Assembly (NCBI RefSeq): GCF_963678635.1
Contig: NW_026970977.1
Coordinates: 1-64,000, forward strand
DNA: 64,000 bases
Direction: 5' to 3'
DNA from: Symsagittifera roscoffensis
Taxonomy: Eukaryota > Xenacoelomorpha > Acoela > Convolutidae
The translations under genes were made by a program, and so were the position numbers. Of the stretch, positions 10,838 through 22,869 are shown piece by piece. Below the pieces are notes generated by a model that saw nothing but the letters and a program-made list of their open reading frames with translations, was not told the origin of the DNA and did not search any database. Within the stretch, counting starts at the first letter, position 1. Each line of letters begins with the position of its first letter.

Positions 10838-12986
10838 TAAACAAACCCGGAGGGGTATAGTATTACTATTATTATTACTTATAGAGCCTATATTAATGGT
10901 CTTATATCGTTTTTCAGTGAAAAACAACGAAAACAGACCGGTTTTTAGGGTCAAAATAGCAATATTTTGATCCCCCCACAAGTCGCGATTTTTGAAATAT
11001 CGATATTTTTTGAAACGGAAAAAAGCGCTAAGTTAGTGTGTTACATCGTAGTTGCACTACCATAATAGAAAGAACCGGTTAAGTTTAGTTCGAAAGTGGT
11101 TGGAACTATTTTGGTACCGAGAACCGAAATTTGGTGATTTTTGAGAAAACGAAACAATATAAATTTAGAAAATTTTTTGAAATTTTTGAGTTACAACAGT
11201 AAAAATAGTTGTTCGGACAACGTCCACTAGTGAATCTACAAGTTTTAAAACCCGCTACCCGAAAACCTTCCGGGTTGCAGAGAAATCGAACTTAACGTGT
11301 TTGATTTGGTGGATTCATCAATCCGGAGGGGTACAGGTAGCATAGTTTTTCGCAAATTTTTTCAACAAAAGCGTTTTAGATCGGGTCTTTTGCATTGAAG
11401 TAGAAAAATATAGGCCTTCTGAGCTCGGATCAATAATTTTTAGGTCGAAAGGACCTGATTTGCGGAAAAAGTTAGGCGGAACCTATAAGAGAGTAAAATT
11501 TTTGAGTTTAGAAAAAAGACGTTTTGGTTAATAACTTTGGAAATACTGGGTTGATCTTGGATCAACATATCGAGTTGATCTTGGTACCAATAGATCAGAA
11601 ATTAGCTGAGCTTACTGATAGGGACAAAAGTTTTTCGGAAAAGTAAGCGTGAAAATTTTTTGAGATTGTTTTTAGCAAATTCCTCAATTTGGAAGGGTAT
11701 ACCCTTCACGTTTTACAAAAATCTTTTAGAAAAGCCCTTATACCCCTAACAAAAGGTAATAGCGGTTGAATAAAGTAACTTTAGGCTCTTCTAGACGAAA
11801 AGGGAAGGCTAAAGGCACAGCAAAAGCTTAAGCGAGCCGAAGTTAGGCGAGCGATAAGACCCTTCACCGTTAGTGTGAATTGTCAAATAAGAGGCTTAAC
11901 TTCAATCCGGAAGGGTCTAGGAAAGTAGTGCATACCCTTCCTAGTTAATTGAAAGAGCAAAATTGCATCGGAGAACGTATCCGGAGGGGTATAGGTTGAA
12001 AGTAGGAAATCTCCGAAAAGCTACTTTTACAAAACCGGAGGGTTCCCAATCCGGAGGGGTCAAAATTTTTTTTTCAAATTCGGAGGGGTCCAAATCCGGA
12101 GGGGTCTTATATTAACTAACTCAGAGGGGTCCCAATCCGGAGGGGTCTAGATTCTGCCAGTCCGGAAGGGTCCTACTTGTGCCAATCCGGAGGGGTATTA
12201 TTTTATTAAAGAACTTAGGTAGACGAAAGAAAGACTAAAAAGTGAGAGGTATTAGGTTATTAGCACACAGGCTAGCTATCAGTGACTGCACTGGTAACTT
12301 GCCTTTCAATAAGAACCAGACCAAAACAAAACAGATCCGAACTCGGATATTCGCGACACTAAGTCTACATTAAAAAGAGCGTGATTCATTTGTGTGGATT
12401 GTAACATAATACGTTTTTGGGAAAAGTTACTGCCCTGAGGATTTTAGTAGGTCTAGCTCGGGCAGTCCGAAGGCAGATAGGTAACACAGTACTCGGTGGG
12501 TGCAATAGCCGCCCACTTGAGAAAATTACTGCCGTCAAAGTTTTGTCTGTTTGGTGCAACACTGAGCAGGGAAAGCTTTTTCTTTAAAAGACAGGTTTCG
12601 ACTATTGTACAGCGACCGACTAAGAGTACATCACACATACGTTTTTTTTTCATAGAGGTATTCATAGTTTGACACTAAATATATATATATATATTTTTTT
12701 TGATTTTAAATCAACATAAACTGTGCTTGATTGGGTAGTGAGTACACTATCTTTTAAATTGACTGATAACATCATATTGTGCTAGTTTTCAAATCTTACC
12801 ACCGATAATCGGTTAGTGTGAATAAATTTTATACAAACTGTACTCTGATAACATACAGGGTTTCGTGGTCACTATTTACTAGAATCTTGTGAAAATCATT
12901 GTGTTGTGTCATTATTATTGTAAACAAAACTATAAGGTATCTAGCAATCGGGTTAAGTATAGGCATTAATAAGTGACAAATAGAGA

Positions 12987-14690
12987 ATGAGTCTAGACAA
13001 GTCAAGGATACCAAAACGAGGTAATAGCTCTAGGAAATTCATACCTGAAAAGCAAAGAAAAACGATGACCGATCCTTTTGTGGATTGGATTAAGCGATCC
13101 CGGTCCGATAAAGGGGAGACGGTTTCCGGCAGAATGGTTGAAACGAGAAGTCAGAAGACCTCAGAAGAGCGAAAAGAACTGTTAGAAGTGGAGGTCAATA
13201 CGGACCATACCATGAACGACAACCAGGAAGTAAATGGACTGGAAGGGAGAGGCAGAAGGCTGGCGAGTGAATCTACTCCGGTAGAACAAGGCCATGATTT
13301 TGCCACTTCCACCGGGACATTGGATCGAGAGGAGATGTCGGAACTGTCCGAAATCTCAACTGAAGTAACGGCAACTAGAAGATCTCCGACAGACAACACT
13401 ATGATGGCAGGCGGAACTGGGAAACAAACAACGTCATCATCATTCTCAGAAAGAATGAAGAACACCTTCGGAAACATCTTTCCATTCAGCATGGGAGGAG
13501 GAGCAGGGAACGACGGTGAATCCCAGGAGGAAGAGGATGAAGAGGGGCAAGGGGACTTTGGATCTCAGGTCAGCCTCAACAGTTCGATCCAGGAGAACGA
13601 GGCATACGTCGGAAGAGAGACTGGAACCATGGACAAATTTGGTGTAGTGACAACGATAGGCAAAGAGGCAAACACACCGGGCCAGTCAAAAGACTTCGCG
13701 ATTAGGACAAGTTTAGAGCCACAAACTGGAGAGAATAGAACCAGAGGGCTAGGCAACGCGTTAGCGCATCCTGAAATAGATAATTAGAATACGTCGAGAC
13801 AGAGAGTCAAGGCCCGGATCTCGACCAGCACGAAGCTACCTGGGACCGACAGGGTTACACCGCCACTAGTGACGCCACTCGTGGATAACGGAGCAGCACT
13901 AGAAGAAGCTTTAAACAACATAGTGGACAGTTTGGGAGAACAAAACGAGCAGATATCAATAAGGATGAGTGAACTAGAAAGAGCAGTTCATATTGAAAGA
14001 GAAAGTCTGCGGGAAAAAATAAACCGCAATAGACAGGAAGTTGGCAGGAGCGAAAAACGCTTGAAAGAAAGAACGGACAAGCATATGGCAAAGAACTTGT
14101 CGCGAATGACCAGAGAGGCGGAACAGCGAGAGTTACGCTTAAGAGACGACATGGAGAGGTTAAGAATTCAGCAAGAGCAGTCTCTTGGGACTCTTGACAC
14201 AAAGATAGACGCCATGATGGAGCGGCGAACTCAGGCTATCATGGATAGGTTGGACGGGCTACTAAGCAGCAAGAGTGGACCAAAAGAAGGAGAACCGAAC
14301 TCGGGAGGTCCCAGCAGGGAACCGAGGGTGAACTTCAATGAACATCAAAAGAGGAAGACGTATGGATCCACTAGAGGCAGGGGCAGTTCATCAGGCTATG
14401 CCACAAGGGGTAATGGAGCATGGGGCCCGAACAGTAGAGCAAGTTCAACGGGGAACAGACAGACCTCTAACGAACGACCAACGCAAGGCACACATGCGAC
14501 TGGGAGAAGTGATTCCGGCAACAGGGGGCATGCAAGCCCGAGGAGGAGTCATGTGGGCCAAGCGGGAAACACTCACGGTGATTCGGCTTGCAGGGATGCA
14601 CCGCACACAGAGCCTTCGACGAGGTGTGAGGACACTCAAGCAGGACACTCAAGGGATGCTACGCAATGGCCACAGCATTTGAACCCCTAA
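12987..14690 (+). pseudogene. gag: Gag N-terminal region, element 1
   Basis: Starts at ATG 12987 (MSLDKSRIP); the same ATG begins the frame in element 2. Residues 1-266 are charged, Ser/Thr/Glu-rich and probably disordered. A TAG at 13785-13787 interrupts the frame, while element 2 reads through the equivalent position. After the stop the same frame continues to 14690 with a long heptad-rich coiled coil (about 13900-14270; EQNEQISIRMSELERA and following) and then an Arg/Gly/Ser/Thr-rich segment. A 1-bp deletion near 14652 (ACGCAATGG against ACGGCAATGG in element 2) moves the capsid into the next frame. Probable role: assembly and RNA binding. Confidence 0.8.
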
Positions 14691-16570
14691 AAAGGTCTTT
14701 GGAGACATTCCTGACAAGGTTATCAAGAACCAATGAACGCAGTGAGAAGTCCAGAAGAGTCTTTAAGACACCAAGATGCTACAAAGACGAATCTGATGGC
14801 TGTATTGATACCTGGATAGAGGTAATGAAGCTGCATTTCGAGGAAGAGGACTTGTCGGAGAGACAGGAATGCAGCGCGCTCACCAGCAACTTAGAAGGGA
14901 CAGCCCTGAACTGTGTCATGGCCAAGAAGCAATATCAACGTGACACTGCTGAGAAAATCTTCGAAATCTTGTTAAACCGTTTTGGATCAGGGGTGCAGGG
15001 GCACCAGGAGATGATGCGCTTCGAGAAACGGAGGCAACGAGAAGATGAAACGATAGACAAGTTTCTAGACGATTTGGAAATGCTGAGAAGACGCAGCCAA
15101 CCGGATGAGTCAAACCGAAGGATGAACCTGGCCGTAGCCTCGAAATTTTTTGATGGTGTGAAGAATGATGAACTTCGTACGATGCTAGCAACGCATTATA
15201 CACCACTATCAACCAATGCGCCAACACTGGAGGAGTTGAGGCTCAAATCAAAAGAGTATCTTTTGTTGAAACCTCCTTCGAGATCTGGATATTACAAGAA
15301 CAATTATGGCAATTTTAACAACGGACCAGCAAACCAAGGGAACAATTGGTACAAGCCGAGGGATGATATGGACAAGAGACGCTCTTGTGCTAATTACAGT
15401 TCAACGGACCATCATGTGTCAGCATGCCCAGCTTACAAACAAGGCATGAAAGCAATAGGCTTTAGCCTCGAGGACGAAGATGCGTCAGAGTTGGACCATG
15501 AGGATTTCATGAGAAGAGTAATTGCGAAATTCGGCCCGAGGTGTTTCTTTTGCAACTTGGAAGGTCATTTTAAATCAGATTGTCCGCAATTCTGGGATGC
15601 AGTGGCAGACATTAAGCATCCAAGGCATGAAGAAGCTTTGTCAGGAGTGAAAGCCAGCAAGGCTCGACTTTTGAGTGAAGCAGAGGCACGCAGAAAGGAT
15701 AAACCTCATGAGCTGGCGGCAAAGAAAATGCAAGCGGTAATAGAGGAGACACGTGAGCCGGAACCAGCAACTGCGGCTCACGACTTCAAGGTCGATTATA
15801 AGGCAGCCGCGAGGGATGCTCTAAATAGAGTGCAGCAGGAACTAGTGACGAAAGAGATCGAACAAAAAGTGAAACTTGAACTGGAGAATGAAAAACTTCA
15901 GGAGCAAGTGAATACCTTCGAAGCAACGGAGTTCGAGGAAACTAAAGCACCAAGCAGTTTGAGCATGAATCTTAATGTGATCTCCGGTCAGAGGTTCGGC
16001 ATGGTGCCGCAAGGAAGCAAGATACAATCGATAATCTCAGTGGCTGGACATCAGGTGATCAGAAATCTGAGTGAACCATCCGAGTTCACTTTGATGCATT
16101 TGGACACATATGCAGATTATCTGAGGCAGGTGGAGCCACGCACCGAGTCGAGAGCTGTGCGAGCACTACTAACGACGGGTGGCCCTCGCATGAAGAAACT
16201 TCATGGACGCTACCTAGAGGTCTATGGGCCGTATCAAGTAATGCTGAATGTGGATGGAATCAGTATTTACACCAGGACTTATGTAACAACAGATGATGAC
16301 CAAATGGGGCAGATCTATTTGGGAGAAGAAGAAATCAAAGTCCGCAGGATAGGCCATGACGCCATAATGGAACAAGACGCAGTACACATTGGGTATGAAG
16401 CAGATGTGACCGCACATCTGCTCGACACCAACGGAACAAAAATCGGAGTCACAGGGCTTCTGGACACAGGAGCGGTAGTGAGTGTGATGCCGATAAAAAC
16501 TTGGGAAAGAATGGGCTTCACGCGGGAAGATCTAATTCCAACGAATCTCCGACTGGCCGCCGCCAATTGA
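14666..16570 (+). pseudogene. gag: Gag capsid, nucleocapsid and protease start, element 1
   Basis: A Ty3/Gypsy-type capsid region (retrotransposon gag fold) runs from about 14780 to 15250, with the usual WIEVMKLHF and FEILLNRFG-like helices. A first zinc knuckle at 15386-15427 reads C-X2-Y-X4-H-X4-C, with Tyr for the second Cys; the second, at 15542-15583, is a perfect C-X2-C-X4-H-X4-C. After a helical Glu/Lys-rich linker the aspartic protease begins with LLDTGAVVS (DTG at 16463-16471). TGA at 16568-16570 replaces the CGA present in element 2, so this is a nonsense mutation within protease. Confidence 0.9.
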
Positions 16571-17203
16571 GGAGCTATCTACGTGGCCGGAAGAACACCA
16601 ATAACCGTCCTCCACATGGGAGGACTGGATCTTTGGATGAGCTTCCTGGTGGTAGAGAATCTGGACGACGCCGACCAATTCATCTTGGGCAGAGATTTTG
16701 TCAGGAATTTTGACGCGATGATTGACTTGAACAACGGTCTGATACGGATTAGAAACCCGGACCGGAAGTATGTTAAGAAACCAATTAATAGGATAATAAC
16801 AGACGAAAACAAGGTACCAATTTTTTTGGATAGGAAAGTAAAATTACAACCAGGACAGGCTGTGGTAGCAATTTTTAGAATGAGAAACTTGAATTCGTTA
16901 AGTGATAGTAAACAGGTTTGCTTAGTACCGAATCCAAATAATCAGAGTTCGGTGATTTTAGGCCGGAGCTTCTCGGTAACGCGAAACGGACTGTGTGTCA
17001 GTGTGTTGTTGAACACACTGGACACCACGGTTTCAATCCAGCGTGGGAAGAAGCTTGGCTACGCTTTGCCGATGAGGACCGACTATGAGGACACACAAAA
17101 CTTGAAGAAATATAGTGTGAAAGACTGTCCTTATCATGCCAATAAAGATAAAATTTTAAAGAGGATCAACGAATTAAATCGATTCATAAATTGTTTTCAA
17201 TGA
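16571..17203 (+). pseudogene. pol: Protease C-terminal half and pre-RT linker, element 1
   Basis: Same frame as the preceding segment. It contains the second conserved retropepsin block, FILGRDFVRNFDAMID, around 16680-16730. This is followed by a region with the look of the domain that precedes RT in Gypsy elements, where the polyprotein is normally cleaved. The frame is lost near 17185 by a small indel and resumes in another frame at 17191. Element 2 lacks this region, so this copy is the only one in the window. Confidence 0.85.
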
Positions 17204-18290
17204 AATCCGAAACTGACGACGGCTTATCAAGCTGCTCGAATTTTCCGGAACGCCCCTCGTCATATGAACTAGAATCTGACAAACCGGTTTTGCCAGAGAT
17301 AGAACATTTAAAAGGGAAAATAGGTGAGGGAGATTTCAAAAAATTACGGGACCTCCTAAATCGGAACGCAGATGTATTTTCAAAACATAAGGCGGATATC
17401 GGTTGCTGTAATTTCGTCGAACACGAAATCGAACTAGAAGAGGGCGCCGTTTCCCATAGGGAAGGCGCAAGACGAATGACGCCTCACAAATTGGAAGCGT
17501 GCCGAGCGGAAATAGAAATGTTGCTTGAATACGACATGATAGAACCCTCGAGATCGCCATGGGCTTGCGGAGTAGTAATGGCGAAAAAGAAAGGGGGCAT
17601 CTTAGATTTTGTTGCGACTTTCGTTACTTGAACGCGGTAACAATAAAAGATGCGTACCCGATACCGCGAATAGACGAGAGCCTATCTAAGCTTGGTGATG
17701 CCAAGTTCTTCACCACATTGGACTTAGGTTCTGCCTTCTGGCAGGTCCCTCTGCGGAAGAAGGACAGAGAGAAAACCGGATTCGCGTGCGAATTGGGATT
17801 GTACCAGTGGAAGAGGATGCCCTTCGGCTTGTGCAATGCAACGGCCACTTTTCAAAGACTGATGGCTCAGGCTTTGACGGGAGTGACCAAGAAGTACGGG
17901 AACCTCGTGATGTGTTACGTGGATGACGTAGTCATAGCGACACCGACCCTGGAAGACCACATTGATAGGCTCGATGAAGTATTTGGATGCATGAAAAGAG
18001 CAGGATTAAAGTGCAAACCATCGAAATGTGAAATCCTTAGGGATTCGGTTAAGTACCTGGGAAGAATGGTGGACAGGCATGGTGTGAGGCCGGACCCGGA
18101 AGCAGTGGAAGCAGTGTTGACATGGAAAGCCCTCAGAACGGACACACAGCTCCTGAGCTTCTTAGGGTTTGCCAATTACTACCGAGAATTCATAAAAGGA
18201 TATGCGGACAAGGTGTACCCGATGCAGAAGCTGATGCGCAACAAAGGGAAAAAGTTCGAATGGAACGATGAGGCACAGGTTGCTTTCTAG
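17191..18290 (+). pseudogene. pol: Reverse transcriptase, element 1
   Basis: The RT fingers begin in 17191-17631 (EIEMLLEYDMIEPSRSPWA), shift frame near 17595 and continue in 17559-18290. Canonical blocks are RFCCDFRYLNAVTIKDAYP, TTLDLGSAFWQVPL, MPFGLCNATATFQRLM, YVDD at 17916-17927, and KYLGRMVDRHGV. The thumb and connection follow (FLGFANYYREFIKGYA). TAG at 18288-18290 replaces a GAG codon seen in element 2. This copies element RNA into DNA and is the only RT in the window apart from the LINE. Confidence 0.95.
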
Positions 18291-19279
18291 AACATAAAGC
18301 GGGAACTGTGCGAAGCGCCAGTGCTGGGCATGCCTACAGAAAAGGGCATGTATGTTCTCGACACAGACGCATCGGTGGTGGCCATCTCAGGAATCTTGCA
18401 TCAAGAGCAAGAATGGAACGGAAGAACAGTTCTCCGTCCCATTGCATACGGCAGCAAAGTCTTGAGTGACACAGAGATGAAATATGGCGCACCAAAAGCA
18501 GAAATGTTTGCAGTAGTCACCTTCGTGGAGAAGTACCGTGCATACTTGGGGAGCGCTCCCTTCAAGTTACGCGTGGACAACAGAGCGTTATCCTGGTTGA
18601 AGACCTACTCGATGGATCAGAGTTATATTGGTATATTGGTAGATGGATAGTAAGATTGGATGGCTACCATATGATAATCGAACATAGGATGCGTGACAAA
18701 CACCAGAATGCTGACAGCCTCAGCAAGAAAACTGAGTTCTATGAAAGATTGGAGCAGAAACAGGCCAATCAGGTGGAAATAAAGGAGGGATTCTCGTTTC
18801 TGGACAAAGAAAATTATGAAGCGCTTCCCTTAACGAGATGGTTGGATAAGTCTGGACATCCAATTCCAGGGCACCCTGAGTTACCTGTAGAGAAAGCAGC
18901 CGAGATAAAGATCCTGTCCAAGGAGGACCCGGTCCCCTTGGATTTGTTGCTGCGCTCGAACCTGGTCCAGCAAGAACTCTCTCGCATGAATATAAACAGC
19001 CTCTCATTATTGGATAAAACGGTGCAAGTCACACCACAAGTGATGCGGATGCTGGGTGGATTGTTAGAAAGAGAAGTGACCAGAGACGACCCCGAGTGGA
19101 CAGCTGCATTATCATCGCTAACAGTCAGTGAGAAAGTGAAGATCATGCCGTCCAGACGACAGCACGAAGAGAATGAGAGGGATTGTACGACAATAGTTCA
19201 GCAACTAGTATCCTCAATACCCCAAGAGATTTTAACCAGTACTTCTTACGGACAGAAAGAACAGGGAAGCAGCAAGTGA
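18291..19279 (+). pseudogene. pol: RNase H and Pol linker, element 1
   Basis: Gypsy RNase H: VLDTDAS (18357-18377), YGAPKAEMFAVV with the catalytic Glu, LRVDNRALSWL, and KHQNADSLS with the last Asp. An insertion of about 8 bp near 18630 (duplicated TTGGTATA) breaks the frame, which resumes at 18656. A long hydrophilic linker follows up to TGA 19277-19279, where element 2 has CGA. A deletion of about 100 bp then removes part of the linker, including two of its LSGE repeats. Confidence 0.88.
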
Positions 19280-19328
19280 AAGAAAACCGTCACCTTCGTG
19301 AACCAAATCAGAACCAGGGGAGTCTGAG

Positions 19329-22148
19329 ATGGACGAGAAAGTTCCTGATGAGAAACAGGACCTAGAGAACAAGGTTTTGACAGGGGAGTTCAGATGGATG
19401 CGAAGAAGGCACAGACATGATCTGGAGGAGAGTGCAGTCTCCAGCACAACCTCTTCGACGGATGATGATTCCCGAAACTCAGGAATGGACACCTATTCAG
19501 ACACGAACTCGAGTACGGAATCAGAACTGTCAGAACTAGCGATACACACGCTACTAGTGGAAACTCGGGCAAGGGACCTGGACAGAGAGGTGTATCAGGA
19601 TCCTGACAGTGATCGCTACCTAATACCAAGCGAAAGAGTCTTTGACAACGCAGCGGATGACTTAGAGACGATAGCGGTATCGAAACGTTCGATAAGCCTG
19701 TTGCCGCAGAAAGAGGTAGTCAGGACTGATCTTCAGCCGTTTGAACAAGAAACACAACCGTTGGCGAAGATTTGGTGCGTTAAGATGGAAGAAGACACAC
19801 ATCAGCCCAACGAGCTGAATAGTCAGATGAGGGTCATGAAGACATACTTGAAGGCGAGATACAGACTCTCGGACCTTCTAAGTGCGCAGAGAAATGATCG
19901 CATGACAAGCAATCTGAAAAGGTGGATCGAGAATGGTTCTCCGGATAAAGGGGACCTCGAGGAGGATAGTTATCGCATCCTGAGACAATACTTCATGCAG
20001 AAGGAAGGGAGGTTATATTTGAACAAGGACGGGATCGTGGCTTGCAAAAGAAGAGAGGAAGACAGAGTCCTATACAAGTATAACGCGATAGTGTTACCGC
20101 AACTCTATCAGACAGAACTATTATTCAGGTCACATGATCAGATGGGCCATCAGGGGATCGACAAAGTATATCAGAGGATCCTGAAGCGCTTTGAGTGGCC
20201 TGGGATGAAAAAGGCATGCGAGAAATGGGTAACAGCATGTCTGTCATGCCAACAGGTCAAGGATCCAAGGAAGTTGCGATTTCCTTTACAATCGATCGAG
20301 TCGTCTGAATTCAACGAGGTGGTGCAGATAGACAATGGTTATAATCAGGTGCTGGTCATGATAGATCATTTCACGAAGTATGCAGAGGCCGTGCCCTGCA
20401 TAACTGCCTCGGCGGAAGAGACATGCGACCACCTGATCAATACGTGGATAGCAAGACATGGTTGTCCGATGACGATTCAATCGGATAATGGAACAGCTTT
20501 CGTAGGAGAGCTTACGAAAGAGCTTATGAGACGCTCACAGGTTGCGCAGGCTCACTCCACGACATACCACCCTCAGACGAATGGCTTAGTGGAAAGACAG
20601 AATAGGACGTTAGTGTCGATGCTGAGAGTATATTGTTCCAGATACATGACCGATTGGGACAGATACCTTCCACAGGTGATGGGAGCATATAATAGCACGC
20701 AACACTCCACCACTGGAGTCAGTCCACACATGATGCTAACTGGACACGAAAAGTCTTTACCCTTAACCTTCTTCTACCCAGAATATGAGGGAAAGAAAAC
20801 ATCCCCACAGGTCTACGTGAGGGATGTGATCAGACGCCAACAGGAGTTGAACGATTTGTGTAGACGAAACACTCAGCAGGCACAGGCAATGCAGAGGAAA
20901 AGATTCGACAAGAAAGCAGCTGGTGCAAAGGCTTACTCGGTGGGAGACTACGTATGGGTATTCCAGAACGTTATACCACCGAAAGGGACAAAAAAGCTCC
21001 TAAAAAAATGGAGGGGACCCTTCATGATTACAGAGGTGCATCAGGAGGGACGCTTTTATAGACTGAGTACTGGCCGAGCCGCCCATTACGAGAATGTCAA
21101 GCCACACAATCCATCGACAGAAGACTGGTGTATACCTGCAGACATGGAAGAAGGGGATTATCTGATGATGGATCCTGCTTGTGAGGTCAATGAAAAAGGC
21201 ACCAGGGAGAAGAACGATGGAAACGAAGTCGTAGAGGAAGGTACGGATACACCGCTGGACCTGGATCTATACGAACAGATCGAAGCGGACGATGAAACCT
21301 TACCCTACGCAGAGGAAGATTGGCAGGATCCCGAACAGATAGAGGTTCCCAAGAACTTGGAACCGGATCTTCCGTTCACCATACAGACTCGTCAGAAGGA
21401 CGGGATGAGACCAAGAAAGAAATACAATCCTTACGGTGACGACTTTGTAGTGGACAGGATAGATCTAAAGAAGATAGTGGAGGAAGTAGTGGGTCTAGAG
21501 GAAATAACTGTGTCACAAGACATTGACATAGTCGATGATCACGACGATGAGTGGGTTGACGACTGGTCGAAACCCGAGGTAGAATTCGACGACGAGCAAC
21601 AGCAGTCATATGAACAAGACTTGACGAACCTGCGTGTCTTAGAGTGGCTGAATGAAACGACCTCGGATCCAGAGGAGACCAGCGTCACGGTTCAAGACGT
21701 AGATCGTGAAAGCATGAAATACATCAAGACCGAACGAGATGATCCTTCCTGGGCTGCCCAGGAAGGACGACTACTCATCCCAGCTTCTAACCTTGATTTG
21801 ATACCCGGTATGCGATCAACGGGGACGTCGATGGATATTTTTGTCCGGGGAGTGGGGGTAGGACTTACCCACACTGAAAACTTGATAATAAAAAAATTAA
21901 GAATAGCAAGAGAAACAGGAGACTTAGAAGCAGAGACAGGCGAAGAACCTAAGAAACCTGACATAGGCAGGGTAGTTGAGTCATATTTTAACTTACCAAA
22001 TGAATATTCAAGTAACATAATACTAACAGACAGTGATTTCATACTCACAAACAGAACATGTGCGATAGCAATCACAGCAGACATGAGTTTTAGGTCAGCG
22101 TTAGCGGCAGATTTCAAGAGAGAATACAAAAACGTGGAATTCATTTAG
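19329..22148 (+). pseudogene. pol: Integrase, acidic tail and start of macrodomain, element 1
   Basis: After about 240 residues of charged linker, the integrase zinc domain has His at 20133 and 20148 and Cys at 20238 and 20247 (HX4HX29CX2C). The catalytic core has Asp at 20331, Asp at 20484 and Glu at 20592 (D,D35E). Relative to element 2, a 24-bp deletion sits just after the first Asp. The GPF motif (about 21015) and an SH3-like end follow. An acidic tail (21130-21640) leads to the first half of a macrodomain beginning about 21985. Residues AITADMSFRSALAADFKREY match in spacing the AHCISED...FKKKF stretch of TARG1/OARD1. TAG at 22146-22148 replaces the TGG present in element 2. Confidence 0.9.
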
Positions 22149-22463
22149 AAGCAAAGACCAGGGATAGCGGGCGTAGCAGCCTTACCTCCGGCGGCGTCGC
22201 AAATACCGGGAAAATACTTGTGCTTCTTGGTAACGAGGGCGACGGAGAAGCAGCACGTGGACCCAGAGAACCTAGTCTTGTCTTTGACGAGGCTGAGGGA
22301 CTTCCTTGTCGAAATGGACGTGAAGGAGCTCTCGCTTCCAGTGTACGATCCAAACAGAGGAAGACTGCATCCTCGGGAATTGTACGCGCTTGTACACGTG
22401 ATATTCTCTGATACGAACATAAAAGTATATCTACATAAGAAATATTACTTAAGTATAGGCTGA
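22149..22463 (+). pseudogene. TARG1-like macrodomain, C-terminal half, end of Gag-Pol (element 1)
   Basis: Same frame as the integrase segment, beyond the TAG. Visible blocks are KYLCFLVTRATEKQHV, PENLVLSLTRLRDFL, VKELSLPVYDPNRGRL and VHVIFSDTNIKVYLH. They correspond in order and spacing to YYLITKK, YENLQKSLEAMKSH, VTDLSMPRIGCGLDRL and IEEVFEATDIKITVY of human TARG1 as I remember it. That family binds ADP-ribose and removes it from acidic residues. The catalytic Asp of TARG1 (GLDRL) aligns with Gly here (RGRL), so binding without hydrolysis is the safer guess. The polyprotein ends at 22461-22463. Confidence 0.8.
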
Positions 22464-22869
22464 GTGATGTGCGAGAGAGTGTTAGGCCAAAGACTAAGTT
22501 ATATGTAATATGTGATATGTGTGTTATGTTAAGTTATGTTATGTTATGTTATGTTATTAAGATCATGGGTAAGTAGGGGTTAGTGACCATGAACAACTAA
22601 ATGACGATCTTGGGAATAGATCCAAAGTTTGGACTGTCCAGTCTTAGGTCGAATTCCAAAATTTTAGAAACCAATTGATTTTAATAAATTTTAGGATAAA
22701 TATCTTTTTATCTGAACTGTTTTGAAGCAAATTTTAACGATATATGTTAAGGTGAAACAGACAAGTGTGATATTTGTGACTTCTTTTCTAGATCCTGATT
22801 GATCATTTAATAACTCACTTGAGTCAAATATCGAATCGAATCAAATCAAATCAAACTTGAAAGAATAGA
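22464..22869 (+). other. ORF1-ORF2 spacer, element 1
   Basis: Non-coding spacer with a short GTTAT tandem repeat (about 22525-22557). A pyrimidine tract ends in AG at 22790-22791. No ATG lies between that AG and the ORF2 start. The spacer is well conserved in element 2 (40351-40749 and 50403-50801). Confidence 0.7.
22778..22791 (+). promoter_or_regulatory. Candidate 3' splice site for ORF2 mRNA
   Basis: GACTTCTTTTCTAG is a pyrimidine-rich acceptor-like site, conserved at 40657-40670 and 50709-50722. The first ATG downstream is the ORF2 start in all three copies. This is what an env-like spliced subgenomic mRNA would need. I could not identify the donor. Confidence 0.5.

Larger units (their letters stand above)
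10027..12986 (+). other. Long structured leader of element 1
   Basis: About 2.96 kb without a plausible gene. About fifteen copies of a motif close to (A/T)CCGGA(A/G)GGGT occur, densest at 12040-12200 and also at about 10583, 10609, 10845, 11321, 11905 and 11971. Many upstream ATGs precede the Gag start, so scanning from the cap is unlikely. Element 2 keeps the same motif series at 29497-32407 despite point changes. Functions such as packaging, internal initiation or leader splicing are possible but not shown. Confidence 0.7.

Noticed and set aside
12453..12665. Minus-strand frame in the leader, also present at 31799-32077
   Set aside because: Conserved only as far as the leader is conserved; frameshifted between the copies.
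14338..14682. Second long plus-strand frame overlapping the Gag Arg/Gly region
   Set aside because: Shadow of the Gag frame; in element 2 it is shortened and its changes are not silent.
22525..22557. GTTAT tandem repeat as a regulatory element
   Set aside because: Short simple repeat, shortened in element 2; probably slippage.
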